Positions 43,243-52,901 are shown, counted from the first letter of the stretch. The stretch: 64,000 nt of DNA from Gordonia amarae NBRC 15530 (GCF_000241345.1 NZ_BAED01000061.1:1-64000), one strand, 5' to 3'. Notes: generated by a model not told the origin, from the sequence alone. A program made the numbers and translations.

Positions 43243-43286
43243 GCGACCTCGCCGACCCGATCACCCGGCCAAGTAATCTGGACCAT

Positions 43287-43949
43287 ATGCGTACCGCCTA
43301 TCAAGAGCAGCTCCAGCGGCTGAACACGATCCTGGGTGATATGTGCGAGCTGGCCGGTGCTGCGATGTCGCGTGCCACTCGGGCACTTCTGCAGGCCGAC
43401 CTGGCGCTCGCCGAGGGGGTCATCGCCGACCACGATCGGATGAACGCGCTGGCGACGCAGGCCGAGGAACAGGCGTTCGCGGTGCTCGCGCTGCAGGCAC
43501 CGGTGGCCGGTGATCTGCGCGGCGTGGTCAGCGCGTTCCAGATCGTCGGCGACGTCGACCGGATGGGGGCCCTCGCGCTGCACGTGGCCAAGGTCGCCCG
43601 CCGCCGCCACCCGGCCAAGGCCCTCCCCGAGGAGGTCAACGGCTACTTTGCCGAGATGGGCCGGCTGGCCATCGCCCTGGCCCACAACGCCCGCGAGGTG
43701 CTCAACTCCCTCGACCACGAGGCCGCCGCCCGTCTGCAGGAGGACGACGACGCGATGGACGACCTGCACCGTCACCTTTTCACGGTCCTGATGGACCGGG
43801 ACTGGGATCACGGTGTGGCCGCAGCCGTCGACGTCACCCTGCTGGGCCGCTACTACGAACGCTTCGCCGACCACGCCGTCATGGTGGGCCGCCGCGTCTT
43901 CTTCCAGGCCACCGGCAAACTCCCCGAACAATTCGAGGACGCCTCCTAG
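43287..43949 (+). CDS. phoU: phosphate transport regulator PhoU
   Basis: 220-residue all-helical protein made of two PhoU three-helix repeats ([26 protein letters not shown]; later [21 protein letters not shown], then [16 protein letters not shown] with the metal-binding E/D-x-x-x-D signature). It couples Pst activity to the SenX3-RegX3/PhoR-type kinase and damps the phosphate response. The ATG at 43287 is used. It is convergent with pstB across an inverted pair of interspersed repeats. Confidence 0.93.
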   Translation: MRTAYQEQLQRLNTILGDMCELAGAAMSRATRALLQADLALAEGVIADHDRMNALATQAEEQAFAVLALQAPVAGDLRGVVSAFQIVGDVDRMGALALHVAKVARRRHPAKALPEEVNGYFAEMGRLAIALAHNAREVLNSLDHEAAARLQEDDDAMDDLHRHLFTVLMDRDWDHGVAAAVDVTLLGRYYERFADHAVMVGRRVFFQATGKLPEQFEDAS

Positions 43950-43989
43950 CCGCCAGCCTCCCTCGTCGCCGGTTCGGGCCCCCTTCCCC

Positions 43990-44044
43990 TTCGCCGGTTG
44001 AGGTGCGACGAGCCGCTAGGCGAGGAGCCTCGAAACCCGGTGAG
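43990..44044. repeat. ~50-bp interspersed repeat, copy 3 (forward)
   Basis: TTCGCCGGTTGAGGTGCGAC to GAAACCCGGTGAG. Between the convergent ends of phoU and pstB. Confidence 0.85.
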
Positions 44045-44059
44045 ATGACATTGTCGGCT

Positions 44060-44110
44060 CGCCCGGTTTCGAGGCTCGTCGCTAGCGCTCCTCACACCTC
44101 AACCAGCGAA
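44060..44110. repeat. ~50-bp interspersed repeat, copy 4 (reverse)
   Basis: CGCCCGGTTTCGAGGCTCGT to CACCTCAACCAGCGAA, inverted relative to copy 3 and 15 bases away. The pair overlaps the last codons of pstB only marginally and can form a long hairpin. Confidence 0.85.
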
Positions 44111-44114
44111 AACC

Positions 44115-44891
44115 TCAGCCGAACCGGCCCGAGATGTAGTCCTCGGTCTCCTTCTTGGCCGGGTGGGTGAACATGGTCTCGGTGTCGTTGATCTCGACGA
44201 GCTGACCGGGCTGCCCCACTCCTTCGAGGTTGAAGAACGCGGTCTGGTCGCTCACCCGGGCTGCCTGCTGCATGTTGTGGGTGACGATGACGATCGTGTA
44301 GTCCTTCTTGAGCTCACCCATCAGGTCCTCGATCGCGAGCGTCGAAATGGGGTCGAGCGCCGAGCACGGCTCGTCCATGAGCAGCACCGCGGGCGAGACC
44401 GCGATGGCCCGGGCGATGCACAGCCGCTGCTGCTGACCGCCCGACAGTCCGCCGCCGGGTTTGTCGAGCCGGTCCTTGACCTCGTTCCACAGGTTGGCCC
44501 CGCGCAGGCTACGTTCGGCCACCTCCTCGAGTTCGGCCTTGTTGCGCACCCCCTGCAGCCGCAGGCCGGCGACAACGTTGTCGCGGATCGACATCGTGGG
44601 GAACGGGTTGGGCCGCTGGAACACCATGCCGATGGTGGCGCGCACACTCACCGGGTCGACGTTCTTGGCGTAGATGTCCTCACCGTCGAGCAGCACACTG
44701 CCGACGGCGTACGCGCCCGGGGTGACCTCGTGCATCCGGTTGAGGGTGCGCAGCACGGTGGATTTACCGCAGCCCGACGGCCCGATGAACGCGGTGATGC
44801 TGCGCGGCGGCACCTCCAGGCTCACGTCCTTGACGGCGTGGAAGTTGCCGTAATAGATATTCAGATCTTTGATGTCGAGGCGCTTGGCCAT
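44115..44891 (-). CDS. pstB: phosphate ABC transporter ATP-binding protein
   Basis: 258-residue ATPase of the high-affinity phosphate importer. Walker A is GPSGCGKST, the signature [14 protein letters not shown], Walker [14 protein letters not shown], and the switch His is in VTHNMQQ. Last gene of the leftward pstS-pstC-pstA-pstB operon. Confidence 0.96.
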   Translation of the reverse strand: MAKRLDIKDLNIYYGNFHAVKDVSLEVPPRSITAFIGPSGCGKSTVLRTLNRMHEVTPGAYAVGSVLLDGEDIYAKNVDPVSVRATIGMVFQRPNPFPTMSIRDNVVAGLRLQGVRNKAELEEVAERSLRGANLWNEVKDRLDKPGGGLSGGQQQRLCIARAIAVSPAVLLMDEPCSALDPISTLAIEDLMGELKKDYTIVIVTHNMQQAARVSDQTAFFNLEGVGQPGQLVEINDTETMFTHPAKKETEDYISGRFG

Positions 44892-44940
44892 GATCGGTCC
44901 GTTCTGGGGAGAGATCCGGCATGCGGAGATGCCGGTTATG

Positions 44941-45843
44941 TCAGGACTGTTGAGGGGAGAACGCCTTCGAGACGACCTTGGCGCCGAAGTAGATGATCGC
45001 CACGAGAATGACCAGCGTCAGCGCTGAACCCCACACGTTGTCGAAGGAGCCGGGGCCTTTGCCGTATTCCTGCACCATCATCAGCGGCAGCGACTGCTGG
45101 CTGCCGTCGAAGGGATTCCAGTTGGTGGCGCGGGTGGATCCGACAAGGATCAGCACGGGCGCCGATTCGCCCATCACTCGTGCGATCGCGAGCATCACGC
45201 CGGTGACGATGCCCGACAGCGCGGTGGGCAGCACGATCGCCGCGATCGTCTTCCACTTGGGGATGCCGAGCGCGTACGACGCCTCGCGCAGATCCTGCGG
45301 GACGATCTTGAGCATCTCCTCGGTGGACCGCACCACCAGCGGCACCATGAGCAGCACCAGCGCGATGGCCACGACGAAACCGGAGCGTTCCATGCCGAGG
45401 GTGGTGCGCCAGGCCGCGTACACGAAAAGCGCGGCCACGATCGACGGCACGCCGGAGAGGATGTCGACCATGAAGGTGGTGGCCCGGGCCATCGGCGAGG
45501 TCCGGTCGCTGTATTCGACCAGGTAGATCGCCACCAGAATGCCGAGCGGCACGGAGATGACCGCGGCCAGCGCCGTCTGGATGAGGGTGCCGATGATGGC
45601 GTTGGCCGCACCGCCACGGATCTGCGGTTTCGTCCACCATTCGGGGTCGATGACGGGGCCGATGCCCTTGCTGACGAGGGTGATCGTCAGCCACACCAGC
45701 GGTACCAGGGCGAGCAGCAGGGCGGCGAGGACCAGGACCCGCACCACCTTGTCGGTGACGGTCCGGCGGCGGCTGAGCGGGGTGAATCCGGACGGTGTGT
45801 TCTTGACGGGGACGGCCCCGTGGTCGTCGAGGGTTATCGACAT
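44941..45843 (-). CDS. pstA: phosphate ABC transporter permease PstA
   Basis: 300-residue permease with six hydrophobic segments. The EAA-type cytoplasmic loop is seen in [25 protein letters not shown]. The ATG at 45843 is one base beyond the pstC stop (TGACATG), preceded by GGAAAGG. It forms the channel with PstC. Confidence 0.95.
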   Translation of the reverse strand: MSITLDDHGAVPVKNTPSGFTPLSRRRTVTDKVVRVLVLAALLLALVPLVWLTITLVSKGIGPVIDPEWWTKPQIRGGAANAIIGTLIQTALAAVISVPLGILVAIYLVEYSDRTSPMARATTFMVDILSGVPSIVAALFVYAAWRTTLGMERSGFVVAIALVLLMVPLVVRSTEEMLKIVPQDLREASYALGIPKWKTIAAIVLPTALSGIVTGVMLAIARVMGESAPVLILVGSTRATNWNPFDGSQQSLPLMMVQEYGKGPGSFDNVWGSALTLVILVAIIYFGAKVVSKAFSPQQS

Positions 45844-45844
45844 G

Positions 45845-46918
45845 TCAGTTGGCCTTTCCGCTGACCACCGCACGCGCGGCGGCGTTGACGATGAACGTCA
45901 GCACGAACAGGGTCAGGCCCGCGGAGATGTACGCACCGGTCTTGGCCGGTGAGTCGAATTCGGCGGCGTTGAGGGCGATCTTGCTGGCGAAGGTCTCGCC
46001 GCTCTCCATGAGGTTGAAGTTGATCGGCCCGGCCGAGGAGATGATCAGCATCAGGGCCATGGTCTCGCCCAGGGCGCGGCCGAGGCCGAGCATGCCGCCG
46101 CTGATGTAGCCGGACTTGCCGAAGGGAAGCACGGCCACCCGCACGACCTCCCATTTGGTGGCACCGAGCGCGAGGGCGGCCTCACGATGCCCGACGGGAG
46201 TCTGCGCGAACACCTCGCGGGTGACGGCGGTGATGATGGGCAGGATCATCACCGCGAGCACGATACCGGCGGTCAGCAGGGTGGCGCCGGTGTCCATGTT
46301 GGTGGCCTGTTCGGGTTCCTGGAACAGGAACAGCCAGGTCAGGTGCCCGACGAGCCATTCGTTGATGGGTTGCAGCACCGGCCCGAGCACGAGGATGCCC
46401 CACAGGCCGTACACGATCGACGGAACAGCCGCGAGCAGGTCGACCGTGTAGGTGATGGGTCCGACGAGCCGTTTCGGCGCGTACTCGGTGAGGTAGATCG
46501 CGATGCCCAGGGCGACGGGCATCGCGATCAGCAGCGCGATCACCGACACGAAGATCGTCGTGTACAGCAGGCGCGGGATGCCGAATCGTAGGTCGCCGCC
46601 GGAGGTCACCCACTGTCCCTGGTAGGTGAAGAAGTTGGCCTTGTTGTCGAACAGGGACGGCACGGCCTGCGCGACGAGGAACGCGGCGATCAGGAAGATG
46701 ACCGCGGTCACCAGCATGCCCGACCCGACGGCGAGGTTCTTGAAGATGACGTCGCCGAGCCGTTTACCGCCGTCGGTGCCGAGCACCCGTCCCTTCCCGT
46801 CCGGCGGGGTGCCGCCGGTGTCGTGTCCGGACATGGCGTCGCCGCTGTCCGGGCTCGGCCCCTTGGTGAGGGAGGTCATCGTTCTCCCTGTTCTGGTCCG
46901 ATCATCTGCCCTGGTCAT
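45845..46918 (-). CDS. pstC: phosphate ABC transporter permease PstC
   Basis: About 357 residues, with a hydrophilic cytoplasmic N-terminus of some 60 residues and six to seven hydrophobic segments. The EAA loop is HREAALALGATKWEVVRVAVLPFGKSG. Two starts are equally well supplied with ribosome sites: 46918 (GAGGAAG) and 46879 (AGGGAGA). The first is used. Confidence 0.93.
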   Translation of the reverse strand: MTRADDRTRTGRTMTSLTKGPSPDSGDAMSGHDTGGTPPDGKGRVLGTDGGKRLGDVIFKNLAVGSGMLVTAVIFLIAAFLVAQAVPSLFDNKANFFTYQGQWVTSGGDLRFGIPRLLYTTIFVSVIALLIAMPVALGIAIYLTEYAPKRLVGPITYTVDLLAAVPSIVYGLWGILVLGPVLQPINEWLVGHLTWLFLFQEPEQATNMDTGATLLTAGIVLAVMILPIITAVTREVFAQTPVGHREAALALGATKWEVVRVAVLPFGKSGYISGGMLGLGRALGETMALMLIISSAGPINFNLMESGETFASKIALNAAEFDSPAKTGAYISAGLTLFVLTFIVNAAARAVVSGKAN

Positions 46919-47019
46919 GTCACTTCCTCGCGACGTATCGAGTGTCTCACGCGGACGCCGCCCCTGCGCCCGCCGGATCAGGCACCGGGTCTCCCGCCGG
47001 TTCGGCCCGTGGGCACGCC

Positions 47020-48084
47020 CTAGTTGCCGGAGTCCAGGGCGTCGATGGTGGTCCGGAGCGTGGTCTTGAAGCCGTCGGGCAGCGGCACGTACCCGACCTC
47101 GCCGAGGCCTTCCTGACCTTCGTCGAGGATCTTGGTGAAGGCCTCTTTGAGGGTGCTGCTGATTTCCGAGTCCTCGTAGCCGGTGGAGCACACGATGGAG
47201 TACGGGGTGAGCACGAGCGGGTAGGCGCCGGGTTCCTGGGAGGCGAACAGCGCGTCGGTGTCAACGACGAGGTCCTTGCTGCCGGGCGTCGTGAACTTGA
47301 CCGCGTCGAGGGCCTTGCCGGCGCTCTCGGCGTTGAGTTGGACGGCGCCGGATCCGAAGTCGATGGCCGCGATGCCGAGTTTGTTCTCGGTGGCGAAGCC
47401 CCACTCGACGTAGGTGATCGAGCCGGGCGACTTCTTCACGGTGTCGCCGACGCCGGTCGACTTGGCCGCGCCCGAACCGCCCTTGCCTTGGAATTCCTTG
47501 CTGTGCTCGTACGGCCACGCGGTGGGGGCGGCGCTCTGCAGGAAGCGCTGGAAGTTGTCGGTGGTGCCGGAGCTGTCGCTGCGGTGCACCGGCTTGATGG
47601 CGGTGTCGGGCAGCGTGACGCCCGGGTTGAGCTTGGCGATGGCCGGGTCGTTCCACTTGGTGATCTTCGAGTCGAAGATCCCGGCGAGGACCTGCGGGTT
47701 CAGGGTCAGCTTGTCGACGCCCTCAAGGTTGTAGGCGATGGCGACGGGGCCGGCGACGAGCGGGATGTGCCAGGCGTCGTTGCCGCCGCAGCGGGCTTTG
47801 GCGTCGGTGATCTCGGCGTCCTTGAGTGCCGAGTCGGAGCCGGCGAAGTCGACGTCTCCGCTGATGAACTTCTTGATGCCGTCGCCGGAGCCGCTTCCGG
47901 TGTAGTCCAGGATGATGTCGGTGTTTTCGGCGAGTTTGTCGCTGAAGTGCTCCATTGCCTTCTGCTGTGCGGTCGATCCCTCACCGCTGATCGCTTTGTC
48001 TCCGTCGCTGCTGCACGAGGTCGCCAGCACGGTCGCCGCGGCCGCGGTCAGCGCGAGAGCCGCGCCTTTACGGGAAATCTTCAC
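47020..48084 (-). CDS. pstS: phosphate-binding lipoprotein PstS
   Basis: 354-residue periplasmic-side phosphate receptor. Lipobox LATSC at the end of the signal peptide (Cys24). Phosphate-binding segments GSGSGDGIKKFISGDVDFAGSDS and RSDSSGTTDNFQRFL are present. Head of the pst operon. A PHO-box-like repeat lies about 140 bases upstream. Confidence 0.96.
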   Translation of the reverse strand: MKISRKGAALALTAAAATVLATSCSSDGDKAISGEGSTAQQKAMEHFSDKLAENTDIILDYTGSGSGDGIKKFISGDVDFAGSDSALKDAEITDAKARCGGNDAWHIPLVAGPVAIAYNLEGVDKLTLNPQVLAGIFDSKITKWNDPAIAKLNPGVTLPDTAIKPVHRSDSSGTTDNFQRFLQSAAPTAWPYEHSKEFQGKGGSGAAKSTGVGDTVKKSPGSITYVEWGFATENKLGIAAIDFGSGAVQLNAESAGKALDAVKFTTPGSKDLVVDTDALFASQEPGAYPLVLTPYSIVCSTGYEDSEISSTLKEAFTKILDEGQEGLGEVGYVPLPDGFKTTLRTTIDALDSGN

Positions 48085-48219
48085 CTCTGGTGTCGCCTTT
48101 CGCTCATCACATGCGCCCGCACACGACTGTCGGGGCAGATGTCACCGGCGCCCCGGGAGTCCCGGGGCCGGTGTCCGGTTTGACGCTAGGGGCGACCAGT
48201 GGCCGACTTCTCGACGCGA

Positions 48220-48237
48220 GGTGAACTGGGAGTGAAT
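48220..48237 (-). promoter_or_regulatory. PHO-box-like direct repeat upstream of pstS
   Basis: On the pstS strand ATTCACTCCCAGTTCACC: two GTTCACC-type heptamers in 11-base register. This is the layout bound by PhoP in Streptomyces and RegX3 in mycobacteria. It is the best regulatory match near the pst operon. Confidence 0.6.
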
Positions 48238-48306
48238 AGCGCGGGGCGTTAAGGGCGATACCGGAAGGTACGGTGTGACCACTGCCGTTGCTCACCGGGG
48301 CAGTAA

Positions 48307-48325
48307 CTAGGCTAGCCTTGCCTTT
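48307..48325. promoter_or_regulatory. IdeR/DtxR iron-box candidate directly before the LLM gene
   Basis: On the minus strand AAAGGCAAGGCTAGCCTAG matches 13 of 19 positions of TTAGGTTAGGCTAACCTAA, including the central AGGCTA. It ends at the base before the GTG start codon, so repression by iron and a leaderless message would fit. Confidence 0.5.
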
Positions 48326-49462
48326 GTGCGCGACGCAGACGATTTCCATCCCGGCGACCCGGCGTTCCTCTGGTACATCAACCCCACCGACGGTGAGGCG
48401 CCCTGGGAACCAGAGCAGCGGGTCACCCCGTCGTTCGACGTCATCCGTCACCAGGCCCGCACCCTGGACCGGCTCGGCTTCTACGGCGCGCTGACCACCG
48501 CCCGCGAACCCATCGCCCTGATCGGCGACACCACCGACCTGCGCTTCCTCATCCCCTGCTACCCCGGCGTCAAACCGCCGGTGCTGATGGCCGAGGAAGC
48601 CCAGGTGTTCGACCAGTACTCGGGTGGCCGGCTCATCATCAACCAGGTCAACGGCGCCGACCCGGTGCTGCGGCGCTACGGACAGTTCACCCCGAAGGCC
48701 GAGCGTTACCGGCTGTCGTCGGAGTACTGGTCCAAGGTGAAGGACCTGTACCTCGACGACACCGACGCATACGAGGGTGAGTTCTTCTCCTACGACAAGC
48801 GGTACAAGCCGGCCATCCCCGGGCCGCGACAGCCGGGCGGACTTCCGATCTGGGGTACCGGCGCCTCCCCGGAGGGCATCGAGCACGCCGTCGACGTACT
48901 CGACGTGTACCTGTCGTTCATGTCCGAACCGGATGCCCTCACCGCCCTGTTCGACAAGGTCCGCACCGCGGCCGCCGAACGCCGACGCACCCTCAGGTTC
49001 GGCGTGCTCGCCAGCGTCATCGTCCGGGAGACCGAGGAGGAGGCGTGGGACCGGTTCGAGTGGCAACTCACCCAGACCCGGCCCGAGACGGTGCTGGCCA
49101 CCGCCGACCGCAATCTCAAGAGCTTCGGATACCCCGGCCTGGACGACCTGACCAGCGACGACCCGCAGGTCCTCGCCCGCATCGAGGCCCTGCGCGCCGG
49201 AAAGCTCCCCGATCGTTCGGCGCTGGAGTTCGCCCCCAACATGGCAGCGGGCCTGACCACCTGGACCGCCGCCGAGCCTCCCTTCGACATCGCGGGCAAG
49301 GGCACCGGCACCTACTTCGTCGGCAGCGCCGAGAACGTCGCCAAGGCGATGCGCAAGGTCGGCGAACAGGCCGGCGTCGACGCCTGGATCCTGTCGGGCT
49401 GGCCCCTGGCCCGCGAGGCCGAGATCGCCGCCGACCTCCTCATCCCACTGCTGAAGGGCTGA
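48326..49462 (+). CDS. LLM-class flavin-dependent monooxygenase
   Basis: 378-residue luciferase-like monooxygenase related to alkanesulfonate monooxygenase SsuD (FLWYINPTDGEAPWEPEQRVTPSFDVIRHQARTLDRLGFYGALT; GGRLIINQVNGADP; GAEGIEHA-like stretch GASPEGIEHAVDVLDVYLSF). It uses reduced FMN and oxygen. The start is GTG with no ribosome site; the iron-box-like site touches it. The substrate may be a sulfonate or, given the site, a siderophore-related compound; both are inference. Confidence 0.85.
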   Translation: MRDADDFHPGDPAFLWYINPTDGEAPWEPEQRVTPSFDVIRHQARTLDRLGFYGALTTAREPIALIGDTTDLRFLIPCYPGVKPPVLMAEEAQVFDQYSGGRLIINQVNGADPVLRRYGQFTPKAERYRLSSEYWSKVKDLYLDDTDAYEGEFFSYDKRYKPAIPGPRQPGGLPIWGTGASPEGIEHAVDVLDVYLSFMSEPDALTALFDKVRTAAAERRRTLRFGVLASVIVRETEEEAWDRFEWQLTQTRPETVLATADRNLKSFGYPGLDDLTSDDPQVLARIEALRAGKLPDRSALEFAPNMAAGLTTWTAAEPPFDIAGKGTGTYFVGSAENVAKAMRKVGEQAGVDAWILSGWPLAREAEIAADLLIPLLKG

Positions 49463-49475
49463 CCGGTCCCGCTGG

Positions 49476-50606
49476 TCACCGCCGCGGCGGAGTACCCACA
49501 TATCGGGCAGCCGGCCGAATGATCTTGCGGCTCTTGGACTGTTCCAGAATGTTCGCACACCATCCGACGACGCGGCTCACCGCGAACGTAGGGGTGAACA
49601 TCGACCGGGGGATCCCGCAGCTCTCCATCACCACTCCGGCATAGAATTCGACGTTGGCATAGCGCGGACGGTCCGGGTGCGCCTGCGCGAGAACATCGGT
49701 GACGGCTCGCTCGGCCTCCAGCGCCCGATCGACCAGCGGGCCACCCAACTCAACGGCGATGCCGCGCAACAGCTCTGACCGAGGATCGGTGGTGCGGTAC
49801 ACCGCGTGACCGAATCCCATGATGCGTTTGCGCTCGGCGACCTGCTGCCGCGCCCACCCGGCCGCGTTGCCGTGGGCGGCGATCTCATCCAGTGAATCCA
49901 GTGCCCGATCGGGCGCACCGCCATGCAGTGGCCCCGAGAAAGCGCCGATGGCACCGCATATCGCGGCGTACACATCCGCACCGGTGGAGGCGATCACCCG
50001 CGCGGTGAATGTGGAGGCGTTGAATCCGTGATCGATGGTCGCGATCAGGTACTGTTCGACGGCGCGCGCGTAGTGCGGTGCGGGTTCGTGGCCCGTCAGC
50101 ATGTACAGCCAGTTCGCGGCGACCGGAAGATCCTCGCGCGGGGGCACCGGATCGTCACCGTTGCGTAGCCGGTACATGGCCGCCAGCAGCGTCGGTGTCA
50201 CCGCCGCAGCGCGCAGAGCGTCACCGAGTGCCTGCTCGTCGGTCGCATCCCACAGCGGACGGGCCCCGGCTGCGGCGCCGACCGCGGACAGCGCCGTACG
50301 CAACGCCGACAGCTCGGTTCGCGGCGCGCCAAGCAACGCCGCCGACGCGACGATCCCACCGACCTCGTCCGGTATGGGGCGCATTGTCGCGACCTTCCTG
50401 CCGAACGCAGCCAGCTCGGGTTCGTCGGGCAGGTGTCCGTGAGCGAACAGATGCCACACCTCTTCGAAGCTGCTGCTGCGGGCCAGCTCGATCGCCGGAT
50501 ACTGCCGGTAGTGGTAAAAGCCCTCGTCCCCGCGCACGTCCCCGATCTCGGTGTCGGCGACCACGACTCCGCTGAGTCCGGGTGGTGCGATCATCGTCTC
50601 GCTCAT
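49476..50606 (-). CDS. citrate synthase-family enzyme (CitA-like)
   Basis: 376-residue citrate/2-methylcitrate synthase-fold enzyme. Active-site His residues lie in DHGFNASTF, GPLHGGAPDRAL and GFGHAVYRTTDPR. The usual catalytic Asp in the DFY motif is Glu here (NVEFYAGVVME), as I recall for the actinobacterial citrate synthase 2 group. ATG 50606 has a GAGGAG site. It is divergent from a second citrate synthase-like gene that carries a DNA-binding domain. Confidence 0.88.
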   Translation of the reverse strand: MSETMIAPPGLSGVVVADTEIGDVRGDEGFYHYRQYPAIELARSSSFEEVWHLFAHGHLPDEPELAAFGRKVATMRPIPDEVGGIVASAALLGAPRTELSALRTALSAVGAAAGARPLWDATDEQALGDALRAAAVTPTLLAAMYRLRNGDDPVPPREDLPVAANWLYMLTGHEPAPHYARAVEQYLIATIDHGFNASTFTARVIASTGADVYAAICGAIGAFSGPLHGGAPDRALDSLDEIAAHGNAAGWARQQVAERKRIMGFGHAVYRTTDPRSELLRGIAVELGGPLVDRALEAERAVTDVLAQAHPDRPRYANVEFYAGVVMESCGIPRSMFTPTFAVSRVVGWCANILEQSKSRKIIRPAARYVGTPPRR

Positions 50607-50639
50607 TGTGTGCTCCTCTGGTGCGGTTGCCCTCCCGCC

Positions 50640-50682
50640 ACGATGACAACCTTGAGCAAGCTCAGTCAATGTTGATTTAATC
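50640..50682. promoter_or_regulatory. dyad-rich AT-rich gap between the two citrate synthase-like genes
   Basis: Two dyads: TTGAGCAAGCTCA-like near 50652 and TTGATTTAATCAA (arms TTGAT/ATCAA) near 50671. The gap is clearly AT-richer than its surroundings. Likely operators for the HTH-citrate synthase fusion. Confidence 0.45.
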
Positions 50683-50687
50683 AATGT

Positions 50688-51911
50688 GTGAAGCGGACAC
50701 ATTCCCGGCGCTGGCCTGCCCCGATCCACCATGACGGGCGCGACTACCTGACCACCGAACAGGTCGCCAGGGTCCTCGGCGTCAAACCGGCGACGGTCTA
50801 CTCGTACGTCAGCCGCGGGCGGCTCACCAGCAGCCGGATCGACGGCCACGATGGCAGCGTCTTCGGTGTCGACGAGGTGGAGAAGCTCTTGTCGGGCACC
50901 CGTAACCGACCACCGTCGGGTGTCGTCGAACGCATCCGGACCCAGGTCACCCACCTGCACGACGACACGCTGTACTACCGCGGCCTTGATGCGCGGGAAC
51001 TCGCCCGCACAACAGCATTCGAGGAAGTCGCGGGAATGCTATGGCAGGTGCCGTGGCCGGACCAACCGGCCGATGAGCAGGTCGCCGCCTCGGTGCGAGC
51101 GGTGTGCGGCGACAGCGCCCGAGACCTCGATCGCATCCGGATCGTCGTGGATCTTCTTGGTGCCCACGAAGTTCTGCGCCATCGCATCGACCCGGAATCG
51201 GTTTCATCGTCGGCCGCCCTGGTCATGGCCACCGCGATCGCAGCCGTGGGTGAACCTGTTGTCGATCCCGAAGGCACTGTGGCCGAACGCCTATGGCCAC
51301 ACCTGACCACCGAACCGGGTTCACCCGAACGAACCTCCCTGCTCAACGCCGCGCTGGTCCTGCTCGCCGACCACGACCTGTCCGCGGGCACCGTGGCCGC
51401 GCGGGTGGCGGCCAGCGCCCGCGGCAGCATCTACGCAGTTCTGAGTGCCGGCCTGGGCGCATTCGACGGACCGATGCACGGCGGTGCGACCACGATGGCC
51501 TACCGTTTTCTGCAATCCGCCCTGGACAACCCGGAAAGGGCCGTCTCCGAACGCATCGCCGCCGACACCCCCATCCCGGGAACCGGTCATGTCGTCTACT
51601 CGCACCGCGACCCCCGCGCCGAGTGCATCATCGAATTCCTCACCGCAGCAAACCCTCCCGACCCCCGGCCAGTAGCCGCGCTGAACGTCGTCGCCAGGTC
51701 GATCGACACCCGGGAGGAGCATCACGGATTCATCACCTCCGACCTCGCTCTCGCCGCCATGGCGCTGAGCTTCGGGATGAATGACAATGCGGCCGAGACG
51801 ATCTTCGCTCTCGCCCGAACGGCCGGCTGGACCGCACACGCCCTCGAGGAGTACCAGGAACGCCGTCTCCGGTTCCGCCCCGAAGGGGTCTACACCGGAG
51901 TCCGGCCCTAG
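50688..51911 (+). CDS. citrate synthase-like protein fused to an N-terminal helix-turn-helix
   Basis: 407 residues. Residues about 18-70 are a MerR/excisionase-type helix-turn-helix (YLTTEQVARVLGVKPATVYSYVSRGRLTSSRIDG). Residues about 85-400 are a citrate synthase fold with the His-bearing motifs ADHDLSAGT, GPMHGGATTMAY and GTGHVVYSHRDPRAE; the aspartate region reads REEHHGFITSDLA. It could be a metabolite-sensing regulator or an enzyme that targets DNA. It is divergent from a separate citrate synthase-family gene. Start GTG. Confidence 0.85.
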   Translation: MKRTHSRRWPAPIHHDGRDYLTTEQVARVLGVKPATVYSYVSRGRLTSSRIDGHDGSVFGVDEVEKLLSGTRNRPPSGVVERIRTQVTHLHDDTLYYRGLDARELARTTAFEEVAGMLWQVPWPDQPADEQVAASVRAVCGDSARDLDRIRIVVDLLGAHEVLRHRIDPESVSSSAALVMATAIAAVGEPVVDPEGTVAERLWPHLTTEPGSPERTSLLNAALVLLADHDLSAGTVAARVAASARGSIYAVLSAGLGAFDGPMHGGATTMAYRFLQSALDNPERAVSERIAADTPIPGTGHVVYSHRDPRAECIIEFLTAANPPDPRPVAALNVVARSIDTREEHHGFITSDLALAAMALSFGMNDNAAETIFALARTAGWTAHALEEYQERRLRFRPEGVYTGVRP

Positions 51912-51943
51912 TCGTACCAACCACCTGATACACCGGCCCCGAT

Positions 51944-51995
51944 GCCGGTTGAGGCGCGACGAGCCGCTAGGCGAGGAGCCTCGAAACCCGGTGAG
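51944..51995. repeat. ~50-bp interspersed repeat, copy 5 (forward)
   Basis: GCCGGTTGAGGCGCGACGAG to GAAACCCGGTGAG, between the convergent ends of the citrate synthase-HTH gene and mshD. One change from copy 3 in its left end. Confidence 0.85.
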
Positions 51996-52007
51996 CCGAG
52001 CGTGTTC

Positions 52008-52901
52008 TCACCCGTATGCGATATCCACCGCGTACCGGGTGAATCCGAGTTTCTCGTAGGTGTTCAGGGCGGCGGTGTTGTCGCCTTCGACGTACAGCAT
52101 GACCTCTGAGGCACCCACGCGCACAAAGTAATACAGGCCGGCCAGGGTGAGCAGCCGGCCGAGGCCGCGACCCTGGGCGGCCGGGTCGACGCCGACGATG
52201 TACACCTCGGCCAGTTCCGGCGACTGCATCTTGGTCCAGTGAAAACCCAAGAGCTGCGATGATTCCCGGTCGTAGGCGAGGAACAGCCCTTCGGGGTTGA
52301 ACCAGTCGGAACCGGTTCGTTCGTGGATCTGCGCAAGACTCCAACCACCCTGTTCGGGGTGCCAGTCGAAGGCCGCGTTGTTGACCCGCAGGATCTCGGC
52401 GTCGTCGGCAGGTCCGTTGTAGGTGCGCAGTTCGATAGACTCATCCACCACCTGCTCAGGCAGGTCGGAGCCGTCTCCCGCAGGCCGACGCAGCTGCAGC
52501 AGTTCACGATTGCGGGTCAGGCCGAGCGATGTCGCGAGTGCAGCGGCGCCGGGCAGATCACCGTGCGCCCAGATGTTCGCCTGAACACCGAGTTCCCCGG
52601 CCTGCGCGAACGCCTCCTCGACCAGCGCACGGCCGTACCCGTGGCGGCGATGTTCCGGATCGACGACGGCCTCGATCATCGCCGACCCGTCACCCGCAGC
52701 CACCACCACGACGGCATATCCGTGAGGTAGGAGAATGTGCCGCACAGTACCGTCGGTGCTGTCGCCGAGTCCGTCGACAGCCAGCCGGCCCTGCTCGGAC
52801 AGCGGCGCGACACCGTCGGCGGTGGTGGCCGACGCGATCAGCTCGTGCGCCCACCGGGCTTCGTCGGCGGTGAGCGTATCGGCCACCCGCACCTCACTCA
52901 T
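52008..52901 (-). CDS. mshD: mycothiol synthase
   Basis: 297 residues made of two GNAT domains, the last enzyme of mycothiol synthesis, acetylating Cys-GlcN-inositol. Seen: [18 protein letters not shown] in the N-terminal domain, [27 protein letters not shown] and [21 protein letters not shown] in the C-terminal domain. It overlaps glnR by 8 bases, the same order as Rv0818-Rv0819. Confidence 0.95.
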   Translation of the reverse strand: MSEVRVADTLTADEARWAHELIASATTADGVAPLSEQGRLAVDGLGDSTDGTVRHILLPHGYAVVVVAAGDGSAMIEAVVDPEHRRHGYGRALVEEAFAQAGELGVQANIWAHGDLPGAAALATSLGLTRNRELLQLRRPAGDGSDLPEQVVDESIELRTYNGPADDAEILRVNNAAFDWHPEQGGWSLAQIHERTGSDWFNPEGLFLAYDRESSQLLGFHWTKMQSPELAEVYIVGVDPAAQGRGLGRLLTLAGLYYFVRVGASEVMLYVEGDNTAALNTYEKLGFTRYAVDIAYG

